From: an uncultured Candidatus Saccharibacteria bacterium | Lineage (GTDB): Bacteria; Patescibacteriota; Saccharimonadia; Saccharimonadales; Saccharimonadaceae | Direction of reading: 5' to 3' | NCBI GenBank assembly: GCA_938038145.1 | Contig: CALHQU010000042.1 | Location: forward strand, 1-20,225 | Length of the DNA: 20,225 bases | Shown here: in pieces, positions 1 through 6,350 of the stretch | Position numbering within the stretch: position 1 is the stretch's first letter | Layout of the letters: each line of letters opens with the position of its first letter | Made by a program: the position numbers and the translations under genes | Notes under the pieces: model-generated | The model's input: only the letters and a program-made list of their open reading frames with translations | Databases searched by the model: none | Told to the model about the DNA's origin: nothing

Positions 1-297
1 TGCGGCGACATAGAAAATTATTATGATTTGCCAGAAACTTCGGGTTAATTGGACGAGAGTTTTTTCGCGCTTTTCTATGTCTTTACGGTGCCAGGAGCGA
101 TGTTTAGCGGTGGAGCGTATAGAATAATGGATAGTCCAAGATAATAAATATTTCCCCAGAAAATAAACAAAAACAGAGCCGATAATAATGCTGACTGTGT
201 CGATAATGCGCTCACTAATTAACCAGCCAAGGTTATTGCCATGCAGCCATTGACCTAATGTAGAAGAATCTAAGAGCTGTTTTATAAGCTTATCCAT
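1..297 (-). CDS. MscS-like mechanosensitive channel, N-terminal part (cut by window edge)
   Basis: An open frame on the minus strand starts with ATG at 297 and runs off the left edge, giving 99 codons. Seen: a short amphipathic start, a hydrophobic segment around residues 36-56 (IIDTVSIIIGSVFVYFLGKY), a basic linker rich in Arg/Lys/His (about 63-83), then a second hydrophobic segment beginning near residue 86. A TM, a basic linker ending in KTLVQLTRSF, then another TM resembles the region before the pore helix in small-conductance mechanosensitive channels, where TLxxLxRS-like sequence is common. The pore helix and beta domain lie outside the window, so the family call is inference. It is divergent from trmB across a 24-bp gap. 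Confidence 0.55.
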   Translation of the reverse strand, partial: MDKLIKQLLDSSTLGQWLHGNNLGWLISERIIDTVSIIIGSVFVYFLGKYLLSWTIHYSIRSTAKHRSWHRKDIEKREKTLVQLTRSFWQIIIIFYVAA

Positions 298-321
298 TAT
301 TGATTTAGTATAATAGAAAAT
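298..321. promoter_or_regulatory. Divergent promoter between the MscS-like gene and trmB
   Basis: The plus strand carries TATAAT at 309-314, ending 7 nt before the trmB ATG. The minus strand reads TATACT from 312 to 307, ending 9 nt before the ATG at 297. The two -10 boxes overlap, so both mRNAs would start at or next to their start codons. No Shine-Dalgarno sequence fits in either leader. Confidence 0.55.
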
Positions 322-963
322 ATGAGTTTTGTCGATCCGAATCAATTTATTATCACCAGAAAACGTAAGAAGTATAAGTTCGCTTTATTCCACAATTCAC
401 CTCTATGTTTTGAGTTTGACGAGTGGATAAAGCGGGAAGTCGATTGTTTGGAAATCGGTGCTGGAACTGGACTATTTAGCGTGGAGCTTGCATTGCGTCA
501 TCCTGAAAAGACGTTTTTAGCGATTGACGTTAAAGGCGATCGATTGCAGAAGGGCGCGAAAATTGCTGAAGAAAAAGGGCTGGAGAATGTGTTTTTCGTT
601 CGAGCGCGGGCTGATCAAATAGACCAATTAGTGAAGCAGAATTCTTTGGAGCAAATTTGGGTAACATTTCCTGATCCGTTCCCGAGGAAGCATAGCGCTG
701 GGCGCCGCTTGACTCATCCTAATTTTTTGAAGAAGTATTCTTCATTGCTGGCACCGGACGGATCTTTATTGATTAAACACGACGACCACAATTTTTTCTG
801 CTGGAGTTTGGAGCAATTAGTGTCAGAGAAATGGCAAATTAAAGAGTTGAATTTTGATCTTCATGAATCCGCGCTAAATGACGAATATAAAATAATGACG
901 ACTTACGAACAAAGGTGGATTGGCGAAGGAAAAACTATTAATTTCGTAAGAACTGCCCGCTAA
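322..963 (+). CDS. trmB: tRNA (guanine-N7-)-methyltransferase TrmB
   Basis: This SAM-dependent enzyme would methylate G46 in the variable loop of tRNAs in the cytoplasm. Seen: a Rossmann SAM-binding motif EIGAGTG at residues 44-50, an acidic end of the next strand (AIDVKGDR, 67-74), and the family signature TFPDPFPRKHSAGRRL at about 115-130, corresponding to FPDPWPKKRHxKRRL in TrmB. The C-terminal TTYEQRW...G..I segment matches the conserved T-x-YE-x(3)-F/W...G motif. The length of 213 aa is normal for the family. The start at 322 is supported by a -10 box 7 nt upstream and by MSFVDPNQF preceding the substrate-binding region. The MazG-like gene follows by 17 nt and is probably co-transcribed. 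Confidence 0.93.
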   Translation: MSFVDPNQFIITRKRKKYKFALFHNSPLCFEFDEWIKREVDCLEIGAGTGLFSVELALRHPEKTFLAIDVKGDRLQKGAKIAEEKGLENVFFVRARADQIDQLVKQNSLEQIWVTFPDPFPRKHSAGRRLTHPNFLKKYSSLLAPDGSLLIKHDDHNFFCWSLEQLVSEKWQIKELNFDLHESALNDEYKIMTTYEQRWIGEGKTINFVRTAR

Positions 964-980
964 TAAACGAAAGGAATATT

Positions 981-1328
981 ATGCAATTTAACGATTATTC
1001 AACTAAAGCAATTTCTACCTTAACATATAAAGATTCCCATAAATATGGTGATGTTGACGCGAGATTGATGGCACAGATATTGGGATTAAGTGGCGAATCT
1101 GGCGAAGTTATGGAGAAGTTTAAGAAAATTTTACGTGATAAAAATGGCGAGATCTCAGAGAATGATCGCGACGCAATAATAAAAGAGCTCGGTGACGTGC
1201 TTTGGTATGTCAATTCTATAGCGCATTTGCTTGGTTGTAGTTTAGAGGAAGTGGCTCGCAGAAATAATGATAAACTGCTCAGTCGCCAGAGTCGGGGGAA
1301 GATTCACGGCAGCGGCGATGATCGATGA
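981..1328 (+). CDS. MazG-like nucleotide pyrophosphohydrolase
   Basis: A 115-aa all-alpha NTP pyrophosphohydrolase of the MazG-like class, expected to hydrolyse (d)NTPs to monophosphates as a house-cleaning enzyme. Seen: the metal-binding pair of motifs, ESGEV at about residues 39-43 and ELGDVLWYV at about 69-77, separated by a charged helix, which is the ExxE...ExxD layout of the superfamily. An AAGGAA Shine-Dalgarno sits 5 nt before the ATG. The protein is short, as in single-domain phage-type MazG-like proteins rather than two-domain E. coli MazG. It follows trmB and converges on murC with only 3 nt between the stop codons. Substrate specificity cannot be read from the sequence. A second, unrelated-looking MazG-like gene is at 13119. 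Confidence 0.85.
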   Translation: MQFNDYSTKAISTLTYKDSHKYGDVDARLMAQILGLSGESGEVMEKFKKILRDKNGEISENDRDAIIKELGDVLWYVNSIAHLLGCSLEEVARRNNDKLLSRQSRGKIHGSGDDR

Positions 1329-1331
1329 TCG

Positions 1332-2582
1332 CTAATTTTTAGCTAATTGCTCGCGAATCCATCTGTCGATTGTACCAGCGCCCATGCACAGGACGAGCTT
1401 TCCAGAGTTCCTTGCTGCGGTTATTTCTTGCCATAAACTGTCATCTAATTCGGCGAAATGAACTTTTTCTTTGTCGATATTTTTGGCAAGTTGTTGTGGT
1501 GTTAAAGTTGGCAAATCTGGATTTTCCCTAGTTAAGTAAGTCGGCAGCCAGTAAATTTCATTGGCATCATGGAAAATATCATCAGTGTATTGACTAATTA
1601 TCTCGTGTTGGCGAACATTTTGGTGTGGCTGATAAACCAGAACTACATCGTTTGACAACTCCTTAGCCATCTGTAGTGTCGCTTGAATTTCAACTGGGTG
1701 ATGTCCATAGTCAGAATATAGATTTTCGGCGAGCTTTTCAAAACGTCGTCCTGATCCGGGGAAGGAGTTTATTGCTTGGTATATTTCTAACTCCTCCGCG
1801 TCCACTCCCATATGTCTCAAAGCTTCAATCACCAAAGTAGCGTTCTTTCGATTGTGCTCGCCGGGCAGAGTGATGTTTTTGTTGGAATCGTACAAGATTG
1901 TTAGATTTTTCTCATCAAATATGGCTGAATTTTCTTGCCACGCGATAACTTTTTTAGATTTTTCGCCGAATTCACGGAAGGCGTCTAAGTAGGATTCTTT
2001 TGTTGGATATGTGTCTGGATGGTCGTAATCAACAGATGTGATAAGGCTAATTTCTGGAGAAAAATGCAAAAAGTTGCGGTCAAATTCATCGCACTCGTAT
2101 ACAAAAAATTGGCTATTTTTATCAAACGTTCCGCTCGGTCCAAAACTTAAAGTCGAACCTACAGAATAACTAACAGGAATTTGCAATTGCTCCATTGCCC
2201 AGACTAGCATACTCGTTGTTGTGGTTTTTCCGTGAGTACCAGCGACTGCGATAAGTTTCAAGTTTTTATCGGCGATTATTTGCGCCAGTAATTCGTCGCG
2301 CTTGCTGGTTTTTATGCCTAATTTTCGCGCCAAGACTAGTTCTGGGTGATTTTCCGGTAAGGCAGCGGTGTAAATAAACCAGTCAAATGGTGATTTATCG
2401 TGTTCTGATTGCAAGAACGTGCCAGATTGATCAAAAGAAATAGGAATTCCAGCTGACTCTAATTCGTTTGTGATTAGACTTGGTGATCTGTCGGAGCCGC
2501 AAACGTCATATCCAGCCTCTAAAGCAATTCTACTCAGTGGTCCGATACCAACGCCGCCAATTCCTGAAAAATAAATTCGCAT
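1332..2582 (-). CDS. murC: UDP-N-acetylmuramate--L-alanine ligase MurC
   Basis: ATP-dependent cytoplasmic ligase adding L-Ala to UDP-MurNAc in peptidoglycan synthesis. Seen: N-terminal dinucleotide-like loop GIGGVGIGPLS (7-17), ATP loop GTHGKTTTT (115-123), the Mg/substrate segment ECDEFDRNFLHFSPE followed by SVDYDHPDTY, and the C-terminal-domain motifs GSGRRFE and YSDYGHHPVEI, equivalent to RRFE and DDYAHHPTEI in MurC. Its 416 aa make it shorter than typical MurC (about 450-490). Mpl is the main alternative, but the D-R-N-F-L-H-x-S-P-E segment fits MurC (EADESDxSFLxLxP) better. The gene stands alone, not in a dcw cluster. Its promoter TGGTATAAT ends 6 nt before the ATG, predicting a leaderless mRNA. 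Confidence 0.9.
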   Translation of the reverse strand: MRIYFSGIGGVGIGPLSRIALEAGYDVCGSDRSPSLITNELESAGIPISFDQSGTFLQSEHDKSPFDWFIYTAALPENHPELVLARKLGIKTSKRDELLAQIIADKNLKLIAVAGTHGKTTTTSMLVWAMEQLQIPVSYSVGSTLSFGPSGTFDKNSQFFVYECDEFDRNFLHFSPEISLITSVDYDHPDTYPTKESYLDAFREFGEKSKKVIAWQENSAIFDEKNLTILYDSNKNITLPGEHNRKNATLVIEALRHMGVDAEELEIYQAINSFPGSGRRFEKLAENLYSDYGHHPVEIQATLQMAKELSNDVVLVYQPHQNVRQHEIISQYTDDIFHDANEIYWLPTYLTRENPDLPTLTPQQLAKNIDKEKVHFAELDDSLWQEITAARNSGKLVLCMGAGTIDRWIREQLAKN

Positions 2583-2588
2583 ACAAAT

Positions 2589-2597
2589 ATTATACCA
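2589..2597 (-). promoter_or_regulatory. Extended -10 promoter of murC
   Basis: Read on the minus strand this is TGGTATAAT, an extended -10 element. Six nucleotides separate it from the murC ATG at 2582, so transcription should begin at or within a base of the start codon. No ribosome binding site is present. Confidence 0.65.
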
Positions 2598-2634
2598 CCG
2601 TAGCGATAGTAATATTCACGTCATTGGGATAATT

Positions 2635-2643
2635 TGCTATACT
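2635..2643 (+). promoter_or_regulatory. Extended -10 promoter for the 2667 gene
   Basis: TGCTATACT matches an extended -10 (TGn plus TATAAT-like hexamer). It is followed by a leader of about 20 nt containing GAAGGTGGTGGG before the ATG at 2667, so this gene has a conventional ribosome binding site. Confidence 0.5.
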
Positions 2644-2666
2644 AAAATCATAGAGAAGGTGGTGGG

Positions 2667-3332
2667 ATGGCTATAGATAAGAAGAAAACCAAGTTCAGAA
2701 TTAAGCGACTCAGTCAGATTAAGACTTGGCAGTTGGTTGTTTTATTGATTATGTCTGGTTTTATTTCGGCAACTTTTTTGAGGCTGAATAATGTTGGCAT
2801 GGTTGAGCGGCGAGAATCTGTGGAGAACGCAGATAAGGCTGGGGATATAGTTAATCTTCAGCAACGACTATATGATCTGCAGCGTTATGTATCTACGCAT
2901 ATGAACGCGGATCCGGGGAAGATTGCGCTGGATCATACGTATAAACAAATGTATGACCGGAAACTGAAAGAGTTTGAAGAAGAGATAAAAAATCAGTCTA
3001 ACAATGACACTGTGTCGAAAGTTAGGGCTGTTTGTGACGCTAGGGCACAGCAAGGCGGTTACGGCCGATTTACGACACAGGCGGATCCGAGGTACATCAA
3101 TTGTATTAATGAGGAGTGGGCGAAATATCCTGCCGCGAAAGCCACTAACTTGCAGTTTGAAGCGCCTTCAACCGAGCCGTATTATCATACTTTCGTCTCG
3201 CCGATATGGTCAGCTGATTACGCGGGGTGGTCTTTGCTAGTGACGATATTTATTGCCATGATTATCGCAATGAGGTTGGTTGTTCTGGGGATGTTAAAGT
3301 TGATGCTTAGGCGACGAAATAAGCTTTTTTAG
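2667..3332 (+). CDS. Two-TM membrane protein of unknown function
   Basis: I do not recognise this 221-aa protein. Seen: a strongly basic N-terminus (KKKTKFRIKR), TM1 at about residues 23-40, a mostly polar external region of some 145 residues containing a heptad-like stretch (about 50-110), two cysteines (about 119 and 142) that could form a disulfide, then TM2 at about 185-210 and a very basic tail (MLRRRNKLF). By the positive-inside rule both ends are cytoplasmic and the central region is outside. The gene has a GGTGG-type ribosome binding site and its own promoter. It could be an envelope protein conserved within the lineage, but no function is claimed. Confidence 0.75.
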   Translation: MAIDKKKTKFRIKRLSQIKTWQLVVLLIMSGFISATFLRLNNVGMVERRESVENADKAGDIVNLQQRLYDLQRYVSTHMNADPGKIALDHTYKQMYDRKLKEFEEEIKNQSNNDTVSKVRAVCDARAQQGGYGRFTTQADPRYINCINEEWAKYPAAKATNLQFEAPSTEPYYHTFVSPIWSADYAGWSLLVTIFIAMIIAMRLVVLGMLKLMLRRRNKLF

Positions 3333-3333
3333 C

Positions 3334-3361
3334 TTGACAGGGGTGATATAGAGATAGTAAT
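3334..3361 (+). promoter_or_regulatory. Promoter of the 68-aa conserved protein gene
   Basis: A perfect -35 TTGACA (3334-3339) is followed after 16 nt by AGTAAT (3356-3361). A leader of about 30 nt then contains a strong AGGAGG Shine-Dalgarno (3382-3387) before the ATG at 3400. This is the most consensus-like sigma-70 -35 box noticed in the window, so the gene may be highly expressed. Confidence 0.5.
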
Positions 3362-3399
3362 CTATATAGGTATATCATTAATAGGAGGTATATAACCAA

Positions 3400-3606
3400 A
3401 TGGCTTATAAACATACCAACTCAAAGGGCATCACATATTACTTGCACAAGACTGACGTAACTTTGCGCGGCGGCAAGACTCAAACTATTTACTTCTTCGC
3501 TAAGGTTGAGAAGAATGAAAAGGGTACACCATGTGATCTACCAGAAGATCGTATTGTGAAAGAAAACCCACGCAACGGCTTTTTGACAATTTCTAAGAAA
3601 AAATAG
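3400..3606 (+). CDS. Small conserved protein, 68 aa, unknown function
   Basis: The protein is small, basic and soluble, with the look of a compact beta-rich domain: MAYKHTNSKGITYYLHK, then VTLRGGKTQTIYFFAKV, then a basic tail. From memory, proteins with the pattern YYLHxxxVTLRGGxxQTIYFF recur across Patescibacteria and a few other groups. No biochemical role is known to me. It has a very good AGGAGG ribosome binding site and a strong promoter, and is followed by a rho-independent terminator at 3668, so it is a monocistronic and probably abundant product. Confidence 0.8.
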   Translation: MAYKHTNSKGITYYLHKTDVTLRGGKTQTIYFFAKVEKNEKGTPCDLPEDRIVKENPRNGFLTISKKK

Positions 3607-3614
3607 TCCTTTGC

Positions 3615-3644
3615 TTGCACCATAAGCGCGTTTGGTGATATAGT
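3615..3644 (+). promoter_or_regulatory. Possible promoter inside an inverted repeat, ahead of a terminator
   Basis: TTGCAC (3615-3620), 18 nt, then TATAGT (3639-3644) preceded by TGA, which would be an extended -10. The -10 is bracketed by GTTTGG (3630-3635) and CCAAAC (3649-3654), an inverted repeat that could be an operator. Transcription would start near 3651 and meet the terminator at 3668-3698. Confidence 0.35.
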
Positions 3645-3667
3645 ATAACCAAACAAACAGGTGCCAC

Positions 3668-3698
3668 AACTCCTCTGCAAAAAGCAGGGGAGTTTTTT
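3668..3698 (+). terminator. Rho-independent terminator after the 68-aa protein gene
   Basis: Stem CTCCTCTGC (3670-3678) pairs with GCAGGGGAG (3684-3692) across an AAAAA loop, with one G-U pair. A run of six T follows (3693-3698), and AA upstream can pair with the first T residues. Confidence 0.88.
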
Positions 3699-3726
3699 GT
3701 TGGGATTGATTATTTTTAATTATTAT

Positions 3727-3734
3727 GGTATAAT
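3727..3734 (+). promoter_or_regulatory. Extended -10 promoter directly before the 3741 gene
   Basis: TGGTATAAT (3726-3734 with the T of TGn) is followed by 6 nt and the ATG at 3741. There is no room for a Shine-Dalgarno sequence, so the mRNA is predicted to be leaderless. Confidence 0.6.
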
Positions 3735-3740
3735 ACAACT

Positions 3741-4181
3741 ATGGAAAAGACTCCGACGTTGCCGGTATATGACACTACGCCCGAAGGTGAGGCTGATCGA
3801 CGTGTTGATCAAGGCTGCGGCGCGTATTATGATTACGGATATGGTGTTGATGGCGATCGACCTGAGCGTAGTGGTGGTTTATCGAGTAGCGGAAAGCGGC
3901 CTAATAGGAGAGATTTGTGGCGCAGAAGTCGATATAGGCCTTATGGAGAGCCGTCTGAATCTGATTTGATGTATCCTGAGCCGAAAAAAGAGCCGCTAAG
4001 TGACGAGCAGAGGGAGATAAATAGGCGAGGATTAGCTTTGGCGCGTAAGGCTCTGGAGCGTGCGAGGAAGAATCGGGAGAATGGAAATTCTTCAGCCGAA
4101 AGCTCAAGCCGTCAAACGCCGGAAGATATGATTAAGTCTGCTGAGGCTTCTTGGGGTGAGCGTCAGGGAGAATTGTTTTAG
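3741..4181 (+). CDS. Charged low-complexity protein, unknown function
   Basis: I do not recognise this 146-aa protein. It has no hydrophobic segment and is dominated by Arg, Glu, Gly, Ser, Asp and Tyr. Residues 1-80 look disordered (YDTTPEGEADRRVDQ, then a Tyr/Gly run, then RRDLWRRSRYRPYGEP). Residues about 88-114 form a likely charged helix (SDEQREINRRGLALARKALERARK), followed by a Ser-rich tail. It is probably an intrinsically disordered cytoplasmic protein or an adaptor that binds nucleic acid. The start is supported by the TGGTATAAT box 6 nt upstream. It ends before a bidirectional terminator. Coding status rests on the intact frame and promoter rather than homology. Confidence 0.65.
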   Translation: MEKTPTLPVYDTTPEGEADRRVDQGCGAYYDYGYGVDGDRPERSGGLSSSGKRPNRRDLWRRSRYRPYGEPSESDLMYPEPKKEPLSDEQREINRRGLALARKALERARKNRENGNSSAESSSRQTPEDMIKSAEASWGERQGELF

Positions 4182-4200
4182 CGTGTGTAAGTAATCTAAA

Positions 4201-4239
4201 AAGAAAAAGCCCCCTTCTGAATGAAGAGGGATTTTTCTT
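4201..4239. terminator. Bidirectional terminator between the 3741 gene and tRNA-fMet
   Basis: Stem CCCCCTTC (about 4210-4217) pairs with GAAGAGGG (about 4223-4230) with a single mismatch across a TGAAT loop. It is flanked by AAGAAAAAG on the left and ATTTTTCTT on the right, so each strand provides a U-tract. It would end the plus-strand gene and the minus-strand tRNA-containing transcript. Confidence 0.8.
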
Positions 4240-4315
4240 GGTGGCGGGGGTAGGATTTGAACCTACGACCTTTTGGTTATGAGCCAAACGAGCTACCAGG
4301 CTGCTCTACCCCGCG
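4239..4315 (-). tRNA. Initiator tRNA-fMet (anticodon CAU)
   Basis: On the minus strand this is a complete 77-nt cloverleaf including encoded CCA (complement at 4239-4241). It begins CGCGGGGTAGAGCAGCCTGG and has the initiator D-arm, anticodon loop CTCATAA, and T-arm GTAGG-TTCAAAT-CCTAC. Base 1 does not pair with base 72 (C1 opposite C72), the hallmark of bacterial initiators that permits formylation. The anticodon stem is TTTGG/CCAAA, so only two of the three conserved G-C pairs at 29-31/39-41 are present. It lies downstream of the FtsB-like gene on the same strand. Confidence 0.92.
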
Positions 4316-4358
4316 ATACATAATTATGATATCAGCTTAACGTGATAATTGCAATACC

Positions 4359-4784
4359 TTAGTGTTTATGACTATTGCCACCAAATAGAAAGTTCATCCA
4401 TTGCTGGAAATTGCTATCCGTTCGCTTCGCGCTCGACGCAAGTTTTTGGGCAGGCGTGGCGCTTTCGAAAGATTGGGTGATGAGCTGTTTTTCGCCAGGT
4501 AGACCTTTTCCCGTGCGCTGTCTAATAGTCAATTCTTGATATTCTTCGCTTTGATAATATTTCGATTCGTATTCCAGGAGAGCGACTTGCAATTTTTCTA
4601 TTTCCACTTGCTGGCGTTTGTTGTCAATAGAGCGTTGTAATTCGTAATTTTTTTGCATTGATTCAATGGAGCCCCAAGCCCAACTCATAGCAATTAAAAT
4701 CGCAGCAGCAATAACGACATTATTTAAGGTCAAATAGTCGTGCTGTATTCTGTAAATTAATCGTTTGAGTTTTAATTTGTTCAT
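4359..4784 (-). CDS. FtsB/DivIC-like septum formation initiator protein
   Basis: A small bitopic protein expected to join the FtsL-FtsQ cell-division complex. Seen: a short cytoplasmic basic N-terminus (about 1-20), one TM helix (about 22-40, NVVIAAAILIAMSWAWGS), then a leucine/heptad coiled coil (about 45-82), and the family-type end of the coiled coil YYQSEEYQELTIRQRTGKGLPGEK. This corresponds to the 'xxxSxEYIExxARExLGxxKPGE' region of DivIC/FtsB proteins. The Ser/Gln-rich C-terminal tail (about 105-141) is not part of the family core. It lies between two tRNA genes on the same strand and may be co-transcribed with them. The specific orthology (FtsB or DivIC) is undecided. Confidence 0.75.
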   Translation of the reverse strand: MNKLKLKRLIYRIQHDYLTLNNVVIAAAILIAMSWAWGSIESMQKNYELQRSIDNKRQQVEIEKLQVALLEYESKYYQSEEYQELTIRQRTGKGLPGEKQLITQSFESATPAQKLASSAKRTDSNFQQWMNFLFGGNSHKH

Positions 4785-4865
4785 TTTGCAAATTTAATAT
4801 CTACTACATAATATTGTAGCAGGAATGGTAAAAATATTCATCTTATGATTATCAAATTCAGACTG

Positions 4866-4941
4866 TGGTGGGGGCGGCTGGGATCGAACCAGCGACCAAT
4901 CGGTTATGAGCCGACTGCTCTAACCCCTGAGCTACGCCCCC
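4866..4941 (-). tRNA. tRNA with anticodon CAU, probably tRNA-Ile2
   Basis: Complete 76-nt cloverleaf on the minus strand with encoded CCA (complement 4866-4868). The acceptor stem GGGGGCG/CGCCCCC is fully paired, so it is not the initiator. The anticodon arm is GTCGG-CTCATAA-CCGAT and the T-arm GCTGG-TTCGATC-CCAGC. The CTCATAA loop with a CGGC/ACCG stem context resembles bacterial tRNA-Ile2, whose C34 is changed to lysidine by TilS, rather than elongator Met, which often has TTCATAC. The assignment between Ile2 and Met is by analogy only. Confidence 0.85.
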
Positions 4942-4950
4942 GTGAGACTT

Positions 4951-4979
4951 ATTATAGCGCATCAGAGGTAATTATAGAA
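4951..4979 (-). promoter_or_regulatory. Promoter of the 4866 tRNA
   Basis: Read on the minus strand: TTCTAT (4979-4974), 17 nt, TATAAT (4956-4951), then 9 nt to the first tRNA base at 4941. The -35 lies within the last codons of the oxidoreductase gene. Confidence 0.6.
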
Positions 4980-6342
4980 GTTTTCCAGCGGCAATTCGCA
5001 CGGCTTCTGACCAAGAAGTAAAACAATGCGGAGTGGACGCCAGCTCTTCGCTGGTAATTTTATGTCGAACGGCCAGGGCTAGCTCGGCTGCCATATCGCT
5101 AGCGTGCGGTCCGACAATTGTCCCACCGATAATAACTCGCTTCTTGCCAACGATCAATTTCACAAAACCTATTCGCTGGTCGGTAATGTTGCTGCGTACG
5201 GTAGTGGTGAGCGGAACAATTGCTATTTTTGCGCTTATTCCTTTCATCTTACAATCGTATTCATTCATTCCAATTTGAGCTATTTCTGGCTGAGTAAATG
5301 CAACTTGTAGGCGTGGGGAATCATTGAATTTAATCTTATTATTATGTAGCAAATTATGAGCCGCAATACGACTCTGCGCTAAAGCTGTGTGGGTTTGAAT
5401 ATTAGCGTCAGTTACATTTCCTGCGGCGAAAATATGCCGAGCGGAAGTTTGCAGGTAAGAATTAACCAAAATGCCATTTTCGGTATATTTTACGCCAGCG
5501 TTCTCTAAGCCTAAATCTGTTGCAGGCAATTGCTGGTCGGCAATTAGAATCTCATCAACGCGTACAGATTTCTCTATTCGCCCTTGCAGAAAAGTGACGC
5601 GCTTTTGTATAGACGATTTTTGTATAGCGATAATCTTAGTGCGAGCTAAGATTGAAATATTGCGATTTTTTGCGTCATTCGTAACCAAAGCACTGACTTC
5701 TGGGTCAAATGTTGATAATATTCTGGACGATTTTTCTGCTACGTAAACTTTTGTTCCCAGGGTGGAGAAGATATGTGCCAATTCTAGTGCCGTAGCTCCC
5801 GCGCCAACAATGAACATGGTTTTTGGTGGACGCTTTAAGTTGAAGATGGTTTTTGGAGTGTGATAAGAAACGGCACTTAATCCAGGTATTTCTGGAATTT
5901 GCCAATCAGATCCAGTTGCAATGAGAAATTTACGAGCAGACAAGTGTCTGCGATTGATGGCTATTTCGTTCGGACTCAAGAAATGTGCATTGCCAGCAAA
6001 AACACTAATGCCTTGCTTCTCGTAATAATAGCGATTACCGCCAGCTCCAGTTCTCTTTACGACTTTGTCTTTCCAGGAGAGCAGAGAAGGGTAGTTATAT
6101 CCAACAGAGTTAGTGCGCAGTCCAAACTTAGCGGCATCTTTGGCTGTTTGATAAACGTTAAGAGCATGAGTTAAAAATCCAGTTGGCACATCTCCCCAGT
6201 TTGGTGATTCCCCGCCGAATGTTGATTTTTCTACAACAGCAACTTTTTTTCCAGCGCTTGCTAATATGCTAGCTGCGGGCGAACCGCCGGCGCCACTACC
6301 AATTACGATATAGTCATAGTCAAAAGTTGGTTTTTGCGACAT
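4972..6342 (-). CDS. FAD/NAD(P)-dependent oxidoreductase of the pyridine nucleotide-disulfide family, lacking the redox Cys pair
   Basis: A 456-aa flavoprotein with the full class I fold (dihydrolipoamide dehydrogenase, mercuric reductase, glutathione reductase). Seen: FAD loop GSGAGG (15-20), second Rossmann loop VGAGATALE (about 180-188), FAD-closing motif IFAAGNVTD (about 308-316, Asn where Asp is usual), and the C-terminal dimerisation domain. The active-site motif GGTCLNxGCxPSK is replaced by GGESPNWGDVPTG, with Ser46 and Asp51 in the two Cys positions and Gly for the following Lys. It cannot use the normal dithiol chemistry, so its substrate is unknown. ATG at 6342 is preferred over TTG at 6345 because AGGAG lies at the right distance. 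It is the last gene of a three-gene operon and starts 8 nt after the ATP-cone stop codon. Confidence 0.85.
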   Translation of the reverse strand: MSQKPTFDYDYIVIGSGAGGSPAASILASAGKKVAVVEKSTFGGESPNWGDVPTGFLTHALNVYQTAKDAAKFGLRTNSVGYNYPSLLSWKDKVVKRTGAGGNRYYYEKQGISVFAGNAHFLSPNEIAINRRHLSARKFLIATGSDWQIPEIPGLSAVSYHTPKTIFNLKRPPKTMFIVGAGATALELAHIFSTLGTKVYVAEKSSRILSTFDPEVSALVTNDAKNRNISILARTKIIAIQKSSIQKRVTFLQGRIEKSVRVDEILIADQQLPATDLGLENAGVKYTENGILVNSYLQTSARHIFAAGNVTDANIQTHTALAQSRIAAHNLLHNNKIKFNDSPRLQVAFTQPEIAQIGMNEYDCKMKGISAKIAIVPLTTTVRSNITDQRIGFVKLIVGKKRVIIGGTIVGPHASDMAAELALAVRHKITSEELASTPHCFTSWSEAVRIAAGKLL

Positions 6343-6350
6343 CAAATCTC

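Noticed and set aside
1315..1350. Repeated GATGATC and GCTAA...TTAGC between the convergent mazG-like and murC genes
   Set aside because: The hairpin is short and weak, lacks a T-run in the right place, and lies partly in coding sequence. I cannot support a terminator.
4785..4865. Near-palindrome CTACATAATATTGTAG upstream of the FtsB-like gene as a repressor operator
   Set aside because: It may simply be an AT-rich -10 region (TGCTACAAT on the minus strand); there is no second copy in the window to support a regulator site.
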